This document shows positions 15,262 through 23,596 of a stretch of DNA of 34,072 nucleotides, piece by piece (position 1 is the first letter of the stretch; each line of letters opens with the position of its first letter). Below the pieces are notes generated by a model. The model made no database searches. It was not told where the DNA came from and worked only from the letters and a program-made list of their open reading frames with translations. This DNA is from Verrucomicrobiota bacterium (lineage in GTDB: Bacteria; Verrucomicrobiota; Verrucomicrobiia; Verrucomicrobiales; Akkermansiaceae), in NCBI GenBank assembly GCA_026397725.1, contig JAPLUI010000277.1:1-34072 (forward strand). The letters are read 5' to 3'. The position numbers and the translations under genes were made by a program.

Positions 15262-16395
15262 GTGTCATTCACCGTTCTCGCCACCGATCCCAGCAGTTCC
15301 GCCCGTCGCGGGGAGTTGGTGTTGCCGCATGGCACGGTGGACACGCCGATGTTCATGCCAGTCGGCACCCGGGGCGCGGTGAAAACCCTGCACCCCGCCG
15401 AACTCGAGGAGCTGGGAGCCCAAATCATCCTCGGCAACACCTACCACCTCTGGCTGCGACCGGGCCACGAACTCATCCGGAACTTCGGCGGACTGCATGC
15501 GTTCACCACCTGGCAAAAACCACTGCTCACCGACTCCGGCGGCTTCCAGGTCTGGTCGCTGGCCAAACTCCGCAAGATCACCGAGGAGGGCGTCCGCTTT
15601 CAAAACCACCTCGATGGCTCGAAAATGCTGCTCACCCCGGAGCTGAGCATGGACATCCAGGCCGCCCTCGGTGCGGACCTCGCCATGCTTTTCGACGAAT
15701 GCCCGCCCTACCCGTGCGGGGAGGCCTATGCCGCCAAGTCGCTCGCCCTCACCAGCCGCTGGGCCCGGCGTTGCAAGGACTGGGTCGAGGCCAGGCAGCC
15801 CCGCTCCGGCTCCGGCCGCCAGCAGCACTTCGGCATCGTCCAGGGCTCGGTGTTCGCGGAGTTGCGGGAACAATCGGCGCGGGAACTCGTCGCGCTGGAC
15901 TTCGATGGCTACGCGATCGGCGGGGTTGCCGTGGGCGAACCGGAGCATGAAATGTTCCGCGCCATCGAAAACACGGTGCCGTTTCTGCCTCACCCCAAGC
16001 CGCGCTACGCCATGGGCCTGGGCACGCCACCGCAAATTCTCGAAATGATCGCCCGCGGCGTGGACCTGTTTGACTGCGTGATGCCCACCCGCGTCGCCCG
16101 TCACGGGATCGCCTTCACCCTCGATGGGCCCATCCACATCAAGAACCTCGTCCACGCCACCGACCCCCGCCCGCTGTGCGAAAGCGCCCACCCGCATGTG
16201 GCCCGGTTTTCCCGGTCCTACCTCCGGCACCTGTTCAGAAGTGGCGAAATTCTCGCTTTGCGGTTGCTTTCCTTCCATAATTTGCATTTCTTCCTCCGCC
16301 TCGCCGCCGCAGCGCGGGAGGCGATCACCGCCGGAACCTTCCAAACTTTCAAAGACAGCTTCATCAACCGCTACACCCACCGCCAGTCCCCATGA
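15262..16395 (+). CDS. tgt: tRNA-guanine transglycosylase (queuine tRNA-ribosyltransferase)
   Basis: The 377-residue TIM-barrel enzyme exchanges guanine 34 for preQ1 in tRNAs with GUN anticodons. It shows TPMFMPVGTRGAVK, GNTYHLWLRPG, LLTDSGGFQVWSL (general-base Asp), HFGIVQGSVF, GYAIGGVAVGEP, YAMGLGTP and DLFDCVMPTRVARHG (nucleophile Asp). GTG 15262 gives the expected N-terminus (SFTVLATDPSSSARRGEL). The usual CxCxxC zinc ligands ahead of the SRAYL helix are not present: the region reads PLCESAHPHVARFSRSYL, and only the last ligand (His of FHNL) is obvious. A Cys/His site may replace it. The stop overlaps the yajC start (ATGA), so it heads a tgt-yajC-secD'-secDF operon, a common bacterial order. 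Confidence 0.95.
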   Translation: MSFTVLATDPSSSARRGELVLPHGTVDTPMFMPVGTRGAVKTLHPAELEELGAQIILGNTYHLWLRPGHELIRNFGGLHAFTTWQKPLLTDSGGFQVWSLAKLRKITEEGVRFQNHLDGSKMLLTPELSMDIQAALGADLAMLFDECPPYPCGEAYAAKSLALTSRWARRCKDWVEARQPRSGSGRQQHFGIVQGSVFAELREQSARELVALDFDGYAIGGVAVGEPEHEMFRAIENTVPFLPHPKPRYAMGLGTPPQILEMIARGVDLFDCVMPTRVARHGIAFTLDGPIHIKNLVHATDPRPLCESAHPHVARFSRSYLRHLFRSGEILALRLLSFHNLHFFLRLAAAAREAITAGTFQTFKDSFINRYTHRQSP

Positions 16396-16730
16396 GTTCA
16401 TTCCCCGCCTTTCCAACCGCTATCCTAGCCGCCGACCCCGCCCCCGTAAACGGCATCGGCGGGCTCTTGAGCAACCCGCTGGTCATGATGGGCCTGATGT
16501 TCGTGATGTTCTACTTCCTGCTCATCCGCCCACAGCAGCGCCAGCGCAAGGAAATGGCCGCCCGCATCGCCGGCCTGCAGAATGGCGACAAGGTGGTCAC
16601 CACCTCCGGCATCCACGGCATCGTCCACAACGTCAAGGAGCACACCGTGGTCGTCAAGGTGGCCGAAGCCACCATGCTCGAGTTTGACAAACCCTCGATT
16701 GCCGTCGTCCACAAGAGAGAAGCCAAGTAA
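16392..16730 (+). CDS. yajC: Preprotein translocase subunit YajC
   Basis: The 112-residue single-pass membrane protein has the hydrophobic segment MMGLMFVMFYFLLI, directly followed by the family signature RPQQRQRKEM. A small cytoplasmic domain then contains LQNGDKVVTTSGIHGIV. YajC associates with SecDF and the SecYEG channel. The ATG overlaps the tgt stop by four bases, and secD' follows after 15 bp. Confidence 0.95.
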   Translation: MSSFPAFPTAILAADPAPVNGIGGLLSNPLVMMGLMFVMFYFLLIRPQQRQRKEMAARIAGLQNGDKVVTTSGIHGIVHNVKEHTVVVKVAEATMLEFDKPSIAVVHKREAK

Positions 16731-16745
16731 GTTCGCTGCCACCCC

Positions 16746-17702
16746 ATGCTCGCTGCCGTCAACACCCTCAACGACATTCCGCTGGCCATTTGGGTCTTTG
16801 GCGGCGTGGTGGTGTTGCTGTTTCTCTGGCATTTCGCGGTGGACGTCAAACGGCCCACGCGCCTCATCGTCAGCGTCGCCATCCTCTGCAGCGGGGCCTT
16901 GACCATCGGCATCCACGAGTTTCTCACCCCCAGAAAATCCCTGGCGACCCACGGCGGCACGGTCTTCACCCTGCGCATCCAGGCCCGCCAGGCCGATGAC
17001 GGCAGCAAATTGCCGCTCACCGAGGCGCAACTCAAGCAAGTCCTTGCCGTCATTGAAAAGCGCCTCCATGCCATGGGCCTCGCCGAAGCGAAACTCACCC
17101 TCCAGGGCGAGGACGGCATCCTCCTGGAAGTCCCCGGCCTGCAAGCGGCTGGCACCACCCGCCTCAGGAACAGCCTCGGAACAGTCGGCAAGCTCGAACT
17201 CCGCGAAGTCAATCCGCGCAGCGAGGAGCCCGGTCCCGATGGGAAAACCCTCGCCGCGCGAGTCGCGGCGGGCAGCGAGATCGTCCCGGGTTTCAGCGTC
17301 TTCACCTACCAGCGCAAGGATATGGACGGCAACGCGCTGGCCACGCCCATCCTGATCAGCCGCCGCCCCGCCCTTAGCGCCAAAGACATCGCGCTGGCCA
17401 CGCCTTCGCCCCAGCAATCCGATGCCGTCGCCATCACGCTCGACAACAACGGCACCAACAAGATGATCGCCCTGACCCAGAACATGACCCCACGCCGGGA
17501 TCGCATTGCGATTGTGCTGGACGATGTCGTCGTCAGCGCGCCGGTGGTCAACAGTGTGCCCTTGGGCAAGAACTTCATCGTGGAAGGCCTCCGTGAACCC
17601 GGCGCAGTGGATAGCCTCGCCAATGCCCTGATGAGCCCCCTCGAAAACGCCCTCGTCATCGAGGATGAACGCACCATCCCCCCACCCACCGCATCCAAGT
17701 AA
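16746..17702 (+). CDS. Stand-alone SecD-like periplasmic domain protein (truncated paralogue of SecDF N-terminus)
   Basis: The 318 residues align from end to end with the first ~320 residues of the SecDF fusion encoded next (17738-20440). The shared plan is two N-terminal hydrophobic segments (IWVFGGVVVLLFLWHF and the segment near VSVAILCSGALTIG), LAVIEKRLHAMGLAE, LASTPSP-like blocks around IALATPSPQQ, and SVPLGKNFIVEGLREPG. It stops where SecDF enters its transmembrane channel part, so it has no proton-conducting helices and no SecF half. The frame is intact and its start CCACCCC-ATG matches the local style. It probably arose by partial tandem duplication. It may be a periplasmic cofactor that binds emerging chains beside SecDF; that role is inference. 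Confidence 0.88.
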   Translation: MLAAVNTLNDIPLAIWVFGGVVVLLFLWHFAVDVKRPTRLIVSVAILCSGALTIGIHEFLTPRKSLATHGGTVFTLRIQARQADDGSKLPLTEAQLKQVLAVIEKRLHAMGLAEAKLTLQGEDGILLEVPGLQAAGTTRLRNSLGTVGKLELREVNPRSEEPGPDGKTLAARVAAGSEIVPGFSVFTYQRKDMDGNALATPILISRRPALSAKDIALATPSPQQSDAVAITLDNNGTNKMIALTQNMTPRRDRIAIVLDDVVVSAPVVNSVPLGKNFIVEGLREPGAVDSLANALMSPLENALVIEDERTIPPPTASK

Positions 17703-17737
17703 GCCCTTGTTTCAACTCTCCCAGCTCAACAACCTAA

Positions 17738-20440
17738 ATGCCCCACGCCATGCTCCTCGCCGCCGCCACCTCGTTCTATGAAGATCCGCTGACCTTGTTT
17801 GTCATCGGCCTGATCCTGATGTTGCTGTTTTTCTGGTATTTCGCCACCGAGATCGAGCGGCGCAAGCGCAACGTCGGCTCCATCCTCTGCGTCGGGGTCG
17901 CCGCCCTCTGCATCCTCGCCACCTTGCCGCCCAAGGAACGGCTCAAGGGCTCCATCGACATCCTCGGCGGCTCCTCGTTCTCCTTGCGCATCCAACCCCG
18001 CGAGGACGACAGCGGCAACCGGATGCCCATCACCAAGGAACAAATCGACCAAGCCATCGCCGTCATCGAAAAGCGCCTCAACTCCATGGGCAACACCGAG
18101 CCGCAAATCTCCCAACAGGGGAGCGACGGCATCCTCGTGCAAATGCCCGGCGTGAAACCGGAAGACTCGAAACGCATCCGCGAAACCCTCGAAAAAGTCG
18201 CCAAGCTCGAACTCCACGAAGTCAGCCCGCGCAACGAGGAAGCGGGTGCCGGTGGCAAGACCCTCGCGGCACGCGTCGAGGCGGGTGACGAGATTGTCCC
18301 CGGCTACCGGGCCTTCACCTACAAGCACAAGGATGCGGACGGCAATGAAATGAGCACGCCCATCCTGCTCAACCGCCATGTGGCCCTCGGCGGCAAGGAC
18401 ATCGCGCTGGCCACCCCGTCGCCCCAACAAATCGATGCCGTCGCCATCACGCTCAACAACGACGGCACTAACAAGATGATCGCCCTGACCCAGCCCATGA
18501 CCCCGCAACGCGACCGGATTGCGATCGTCCTCGACGGGATTGTCATCAGCGCGCCGGTGGTCAACAGTGTGCCCTTGGGGAAGAACTTCATTGTGGAGGG
18601 CCTCCGGGAACCCGGTGAGGTGCAAAGCCTTGCCAACGCCCTGATGAACCCGCTGGAAAACGCCCTCGTTGTCGAACAGGAGAGCACCGTGTCCCCGCTG
18701 CTGGGCGAAGCCATCGTCAAGCAAGGGATCAGCGCTGGCTTGCTAGGCCTTGGGCTCACCTGCCTGTTCATTTTGATTTACTACCGGGTCGCCGGCTTCG
18801 TCGCAATCCTCGGCCTGCTGCTCAACATCGTGATGCTCTTCGGCATCATGGCGATGTTCGGCTTCACCTTCTCGTTGCCCGGCATCGCCGGGATCGTGCT
18901 CATCATCGGGGTGGCGGTGGATGCCAACGTGCTCATCAATGAACGATTGCGCGAGGAACTCACCGCCGGCAAGTCCTTGAAAAACGCCATTGAAGCCGCC
19001 TACGAAAAGGCCTTCAGCGCGATTTTCGACTCGAACATCACCTCGCTCATCACCGCCATCATCCTGTTCTGGCTCGGCAGCAGCTCGGTGAAGGGCTTTG
19101 CCGTCACGCTCACCATCGGCCTGCTGTGCTCGATGTTTTCCGCCATTCTCGCCACCCGCGTGTTGTTCCGCTGGGGCATCGACCTGAAGATCCTCAAGAA
19201 CCTCGTGTTCCTCAACCTGATCAAGGCCCACCGCTTCGAATTCCTCAAGTATCGCAAGCATTGTGCCATCGGCTCGTCCGCCCTCATCCTGATCTCCGTT
19301 GCCGGCTTTGCGTGGAAACGGGAACGCTCGCTGGGCATCGACTTCACCGGCGGCACCAGCATCCAGTTCTTCCTCGGCGAGCAGGCCGCCATTCCCACCG
19401 CCGCGGTGGAGCAGGCGCTCGCCGACCTCGACCTCCACAAAACCGCCTACACCCAGAACCAGAAAACCATCACCACCGGCAACTTGCTCAGCGTCCGTTG
19501 CGACAGCCGCGACGCCAGGCTCATCGAGGACAGACTCCGCGAGGTCTTCCCCGTGCTCGCGGAAAAAACCGCCATCCAAGGTGCCGCTGGCGAAACCACC
19601 GACAGCCTCCGCATCCAGTATGGCACCAATGTTTCGAATCAATTCAGTGACATCGACAAGGCCCTCAAAACCCTCACGCTCACGAAAGCCGTGTTTCCCG
19701 AGGAGTTCACCGATGCCAAGAACGGCAACTTCATCACCGTCCAATGCGACAGCCGCGACACCGCCGCCATCGAAACGAAGCTCCGCGAAACCTTCCCCAA
19801 GCTCAGCGCGATTGACGTCACCCGTGGCGTCGAAGCTTACAAAATCCAGGTCAGCAAGCAGGTGGTCTCCGGCTTCACCGGTGGGGGCTTCCTGTTCAAC
19901 TCAATCCTGGCGATCACCTTCGGCTTCATCGGCATCCTGATCTATGTCACTGTCCGCTTCGAGTTCTTCTATGCCTTCGGCGCCTTCATCGCGATCATCC
20001 ATGACTGCGTCATCGCCGTGGGCATGGTCGTCCTGATGGGCAATGAGTTGTCCCTCATCCACGTCGGCGCGGTCCTCACCATCGCCGGCTACTCGATCAA
20101 TGACACCATCATCATCTTCGACCGCATCCGTGAAAACATCCGCACCCACACCGGCACCCTGGCCCAGCAGATGGACATCGCGATCAATGCCACCCTTTCG
20201 CGCACGATTCTAACATCAGCGGTCACCTTGATTTGCGTCGTCGCGATGGCCGTCGCCGGCGGCGCGGCTCTGCGCGATTTTTCCGTCATCATCCTCATCG
20301 GCATCGTGGTCGGCACCTATTCCTCGATCTTCGTCGCCTCGCCCATCGCCCTGTGGTTCTATCAAGGCAAGCCGGAGGACACCCTCACCGACGTCGGCAC
20401 CACCGGCATGGAAAAGGAAGTCCTGGCCCTGGGCGAGTGA
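17738..20440 (+). CDS. secDF: Protein-export membrane protein SecDF (fused SecD and SecF)
   Basis: The 900-residue fusion uses the proton gradient to help pull exported proteins through SecYEG. The SecD half has TM1, a periplasmic domain (residues ~60-320, with SVPLGKNFIVEGLREPG) and a channel bundle containing GVAVDANVLINERLREEL, with the conserved transmembrane Asp at 395. The SecF half starts near residue 490; it has GIDFTGGTSIQFF and AGYSINDTIIIFDRIREN (Asp 789), and the conserved Arg is 822 in LSRTILTS. The SecF periplasmic part is unusually long and holds an internal duplication: two blocks about 81 residues apart share the CDSRD...LRE.FP.L pattern. ATG 17738 or 17750 could be the start. 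It ends the tgt-yajC-secD'-secDF operon. Confidence 0.96.
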   Translation: MPHAMLLAAATSFYEDPLTLFVIGLILMLLFFWYFATEIERRKRNVGSILCVGVAALCILATLPPKERLKGSIDILGGSSFSLRIQPREDDSGNRMPITKEQIDQAIAVIEKRLNSMGNTEPQISQQGSDGILVQMPGVKPEDSKRIRETLEKVAKLELHEVSPRNEEAGAGGKTLAARVEAGDEIVPGYRAFTYKHKDADGNEMSTPILLNRHVALGGKDIALATPSPQQIDAVAITLNNDGTNKMIALTQPMTPQRDRIAIVLDGIVISAPVVNSVPLGKNFIVEGLREPGEVQSLANALMNPLENALVVEQESTVSPLLGEAIVKQGISAGLLGLGLTCLFILIYYRVAGFVAILGLLLNIVMLFGIMAMFGFTFSLPGIAGIVLIIGVAVDANVLINERLREELTAGKSLKNAIEAAYEKAFSAIFDSNITSLITAIILFWLGSSSVKGFAVTLTIGLLCSMFSAILATRVLFRWGIDLKILKNLVFLNLIKAHRFEFLKYRKHCAIGSSALILISVAGFAWKRERSLGIDFTGGTSIQFFLGEQAAIPTAAVEQALADLDLHKTAYTQNQKTITTGNLLSVRCDSRDARLIEDRLREVFPVLAEKTAIQGAAGETTDSLRIQYGTNVSNQFSDIDKALKTLTLTKAVFPEEFTDAKNGNFITVQCDSRDTAAIETKLRETFPKLSAIDVTRGVEAYKIQVSKQVVSGFTGGGFLFNSILAITFGFIGILIYVTVRFEFFYAFGAFIAIIHDCVIAVGMVVLMGNELSLIHVGAVLTIAGYSINDTIIIFDRIRENIRTHTGTLAQQMDIAINATLSRTILTSAVTLICVVAMAVAGGAALRDFSVIILIGIVVGTYSSIFVASPIALWFYQGKPEDTLTDVGTTGMEKEVLALGE

Positions 20441-20470
20441 GTGGCGGGAACAGTGCGCGAATGCTCATGG

Positions 20471-20742
20471 CAGGGACGCACCTCCGGGGCGTCCGGCGGG
20501 GGCAAAGCCGCCACGCCCTGCCGGCCAACCGGTAGGGCGGCGCCGGCCCGGGCCGCCCACTTGTCCGCCCGGATGGGCGGGGCGCAGGCGCGGATGACAC
20601 GATGAGAAAGAACCGCGCGGAGCCATGACCTTCGCATTCCCATGTCACCCGCGTGGGAAGTCAGGGCGCGGCAAGGCCGCCACGCCCGGCCAAACAGCAG
20701 GGACGCACCTCCGAGGCGTCCGGCGGGGACAAGGTCGCCACC
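20471..20742. repeat. Pair of GC-rich 45-bp repeats in the gap after secDF
   Basis: CAGGGACGCACCTCCGGGGC and its continuation (20471-20515) recur at 20698-20742 with a few substitutions. A second shared block (GGCAAAGCCGCCACGCCC at 20501 and GGCAAGGCCGCCACGCCC near 20670) is present in both places in a different order, so the two units are mosaics. The whole 354-bp gap (20441-20794) between secDF and the convergent antiporter gene contains these repeats and no credible gene. Confidence 0.6.
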
Positions 20743-20794
20743 GGAATTTCCCCCGCCCCTCGCCTTCCAGCGGAATTCCGACTCGGCCACCGCC

Positions 20795-22081
20795 TCAGTG
20801 CAACAGCTTGTACTGGATCATATAGACCGCCAGCCCGCTGAAATAACCGAGCAGCGCCAGCCCGCTGATCCGCTTGACGTACCAGAAGAAATGGATTTTT
20901 TCCAAGCCCATCGCCGCCACGCCGGCCGCCGAGCCAATGATGAGGATGGACCCGCCAGTCCCGGCGGCGTAGGCCATCATCTCCCACAGGAAGCTGTCGC
21001 TCGGGTACTGGGCCAGGCTGTACATGCCCATCGAGGCCGCCACCAGCGGCACGTTGTCAACGACGGCGCTGGCCAGGCCGATGATGGTGACGATCAGGTC
21101 CAGGCGGCCGATGCTCTGGTCGAGCCACTGGGCCAGCGCCGCCAGGATCCGGGTGTGCTCCAGCGTGGCCACGGCGAGCAGGATGCCGATGAAGAACACG
21201 ATCGAACTCATGTCGATCCTCATCAGGGCATGCGCCAAAGTCAGATGGCCCTTGTCCTCGTCCCCCTTGTGGCGGTGGAGCAATTCTCCCACCAGCCAGA
21301 GGATGCCGAGCCCGAACAGAATGCCCATGAACGGCGGCAGATGGGTCACCGTTTTGAAGATTGGCACACAGATGAGGATGCCGAGCCCCAGGAAAAACAT
21401 CACGTTGCGTTCATAGGGCGTGGTCTGCAGCCGGCCACTGTCTGCCGCCAGTGGCGGTGGGACGACCGCACGCCCTTTGAGCATCCAACTGACCACCACC
21501 AGCGGGACCAGCAGGTTGACCACTGAAGCCAGGAACACCCCTTTCATGATGGCCAGCGAGGTGATCTGGCCGCCGATCCAGAGCATGGTGGTGGTCACAT
21601 CACCAATCGGAGTCCAGGCCCCGCCGGCATTGGCGGCGATCACGATCATCCCGGCAAAGAACAGCCGGTCGTCATGCCTGGCCAGCAACTTCTTCATCAG
21701 CGAGATCATCACAATGGTGGTGGTCAGGTTGTCCAGGATCGCGCTGAGAAAGAAGGTCACGAAGCCGACCAGCCACATCAGGGTGGAAAGCTTGGTGGTC
21801 CGGATGCGCGAGGTGATCACCTCGAAGCCGTTATGGGCATCGACCACTTCCACGATCGTCATCGCAGCCATCAGGAAGAAGACGATCCGGGCGGTGGCTA
21901 CCAGGGATTCATTGAGCTGCTCCCCCACCAGGACGTGATCGCTTGTGGCAAGGGAATAAACCGTCCACAGCAGACCGGCCCCCAGCAAGGCCGAAGCGGA
22001 TTTGTTGATGCCCAGCGGATGCTCCAACGCAATGGCGGCGTAGGCGCTGACAAAGATTACAACTAGCAGGGGGATCATCAT
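20795..22081 (-). CDS. nhaD: NhaD-type Na+/H+ antiporter
   Basis: The protein is about 428 residues from ATG 22081 (CAGCTCCC before it), with about 12 hydrophobic helices. Hallmarks of the NhaD/ArsB-like ion transporter superfamily are SAILDNLTTTIVM, AANAGGAWTPIGDVTTTMLW and a second-half SAVVDNVPLVAASM, giving two inverted halves each with a discontinuous helix. NhaD exports Na+ or Li+ in exchange for protons across the inner membrane. An in-frame ATG at 22150 would add a 23-residue, non-hydrophobic leader and is less likely. The gene is divergent from the phosphate porin and shares its 212-bp upstream region, which has a palindrome (22189-22204). Confidence 0.9.
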   Translation of the reverse strand: MMIPLLVVIFVSAYAAIALEHPLGINKSASALLGAGLLWTVYSLATSDHVLVGEQLNESLVATARIVFFLMAAMTIVEVVDAHNGFEVITSRIRTTKLSTLMWLVGFVTFFLSAILDNLTTTIVMISLMKKLLARHDDRLFFAGMIVIAANAGGAWTPIGDVTTTMLWIGGQITSLAIMKGVFLASVVNLLVPLVVVSWMLKGRAVVPPPLAADSGRLQTTPYERNVMFFLGLGILICVPIFKTVTHLPPFMGILFGLGILWLVGELLHRHKGDEDKGHLTLAHALMRIDMSSIVFFIGILLAVATLEHTRILAALAQWLDQSIGRLDLIVTIIGLASAVVDNVPLVAASMGMYSLAQYPSDSFLWEMMAYAAGTGGSILIIGSAAGVAAMGLEKIHFFWYVKRISGLALLGYFSGLAVYMIQYKLLH

Positions 22082-22155
22082 GGGAGCTGGGGTGCGTGCA
22101 AAGGAATCGGGCTGGGCAGCGTGAGGGAATTCTGCCAAGAGACAAGGCATTTTCC

Positions 22156-22204
22156 TTGAGGGACTTGTTTCGGATGGTATAGACCCATGTGACAAACTTG
22201 TCAC
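22156..22204 (+). promoter_or_regulatory. Candidate porin promoter with palindromic operator in the divergent intergenic region
   Basis: TTGAGG (22156-22161), a 16-bp spacer and TATAGA (22178-22183) form a plausible promoter toward the porin. The perfect palindrome GTGACAA-AC-TTGTCAC occupies 22189-22204, right at the expected transcription start. TTGTCAC resembles the half-site of the Pho box (CTGTCAT), but the two halves are inverted rather than direct repeats, so a PhoB assignment is uncertain. The leader to the porin ATG (22294) is about 100 bases. Confidence 0.4.
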
Positions 22205-22293
22205 CGAAAGGCGTTTTCGCTCGCGGCGGAAGCGGGCCATGTTGCGCCGTGACCGCGCCACGGCGGCACACCCGATCCGAACCACCCTAACAC

Positions 22294-23559
22294 ATGCGCA
22301 AGCAACTCCTCCTCCTCGCCCTGCTCGGCAGCGGCACCATCCAGTCCCACGCCGAGGCCACCGGCCTGTTCGCTGGCAAGACCTACGTCGGCGATACCAC
22401 TTACGACCAGCTCTGGTCATTGCCGGTGCTCTTCAAAGACGAAGCCAACCCCATCCTGCAGGAATTCTCCCTGCAGGGCCGTCTGCAAGTCCAATACGCG
22501 GACGGGGATTCCAACGGCCACTACGACATCGAAGACTACCAGAATGGCAGTGCCGCCAATGCCCAGTCCGTCTGGGATGACAAGTTCGAGGCCCGCCGCG
22601 CCCGTCTGGGGTTCAAATCCAAGTGGTTTCAAAACTGGAAATTCGAGGGCCAGATCGACGCGGATACCACCGACGGGCTGGATGATTTCTATCGGGATAT
22701 TTACGACCTCTATCTGACCTATGCGCCGAGCGACGCGCTCAATGTGACGGTCGGCAAGACCAAGGTGAAGTTCGGCCGCGAACAGGAGATTTCCTCCAAG
22801 GAAATCCTCACCTTCGAGCGCAGCCTGGTTTCCAACCTGCTGTTCCCGGGCGAGCTAACCGGGCTCATGGTCAACGGCAAGGGGCTCGCCGATCATTGGC
22901 TCTACGAGTTGGGCATTTACGGCAGCGAGCGGTCCCGCGAATTCGCCAACTTCGACCAAGGCGCCGTCATCCTCGGCAAGGTCGGCTATGACTACGCGGC
23001 CCAAGCCGGCCTGGATACCGCCGTCGCCTCACTCCAATACATGCACAACTCCGAGCCAGGTTACCGGGAAAAAGACCATGGCGTCTATTATGCCAGCGCC
23101 TCGCCATCCTTCACCGACAGCATCGCCCTGACCAACGACATCACCCAGGGCCGCTTCGGACTCACCACCGATGTTCTCTACGGCTTCGGCTACTCCGGCA
23201 CCGCCCGGCAAGCCGGCAAGACGGCTGCCATCAATCAATCCGACGTGTTCGGCATCAGCATCATCCCGTCGTACTTCGTTGCGAAGGGCCTGCAACTGGT
23301 AGGACAACTTCAGGTTGCCACGAGCGCTGACCCGAATGGCCTGGGCCTCTACGGCCGCTACGAGAAGTGGGCGCCGGTCCTCAAGCCGACCGCGAAAGGC
23401 AAGGATGCGGGCAACACCTATACCTCGGCCTACCTGGGCCTGAACTACTACCTCTACGGCCACAAGCTCAAACTCATGAACGGCATCGAGTTCTCCCATC
23501 TGGGTGGCGGCAACTACGACGGATATACCTTCCTCAGCGGCCTCCGCTTCTCGTTCTGA
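22294..23559 (+). CDS. Outer-membrane porin, phosphate-selective OprP/OprO type
   Basis: The 421-residue protein has a signal peptide (KQLLLLALLGSGTIQSHA) and ends in Phe, as expected for outer-membrane barrels. Family blocks include RLQVQYADGD, the RRARLGFKSKWFQNWKFEGQ segment, DLYLTYAPSDALNVTVGKTK, VKFGREQEISSKEILTFERS and a final HLGGGNYDGYTFLSGLRFSF. This pattern is that of the OprP/OprO porin family (Pfam Porin_O_P), trimeric channels that favour phosphate or polyphosphate. Its place directly ahead of pstS supports phosphate as the solute; selectivity itself is inferred. A 37-bp gap to pstS suggests co-transcription. Confidence 0.9.
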   Translation: MRKQLLLLALLGSGTIQSHAEATGLFAGKTYVGDTTYDQLWSLPVLFKDEANPILQEFSLQGRLQVQYADGDSNGHYDIEDYQNGSAANAQSVWDDKFEARRARLGFKSKWFQNWKFEGQIDADTTDGLDDFYRDIYDLYLTYAPSDALNVTVGKTKVKFGREQEISSKEILTFERSLVSNLLFPGELTGLMVNGKGLADHWLYELGIYGSERSREFANFDQGAVILGKVGYDYAAQAGLDTAVASLQYMHNSEPGYREKDHGVYYASASPSFTDSIALTNDITQGRFGLTTDVLYGFGYSGTARQAGKTAAINQSDVFGISIIPSYFVAKGLQLVGQLQVATSADPNGLGLYGRYEKWAPVLKPTAKGKDAGNTYTSAYLGLNYYLYGHKLKLMNGIEFSHLGGGNYDGYTFLSGLRFSF

Positions 23560-23596
23560 AATCCGCCAATCTGCTAACATCAAACACCTACCTCCC

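Noticed and set aside
22082..22150. Longer NhaD N-terminus from ATG 22150
   Set aside because: The extra 23 residues are not hydrophobic or signal-like, and the start at 22081 places the first membrane helix normally and has the local C-rich context.
22189..22204. Calling the palindrome a Pho box outright
   Set aside because: The half-sites are inverted, whereas a Pho box consists of direct repeats spaced 11 bp apart; kept only as a candidate operator.
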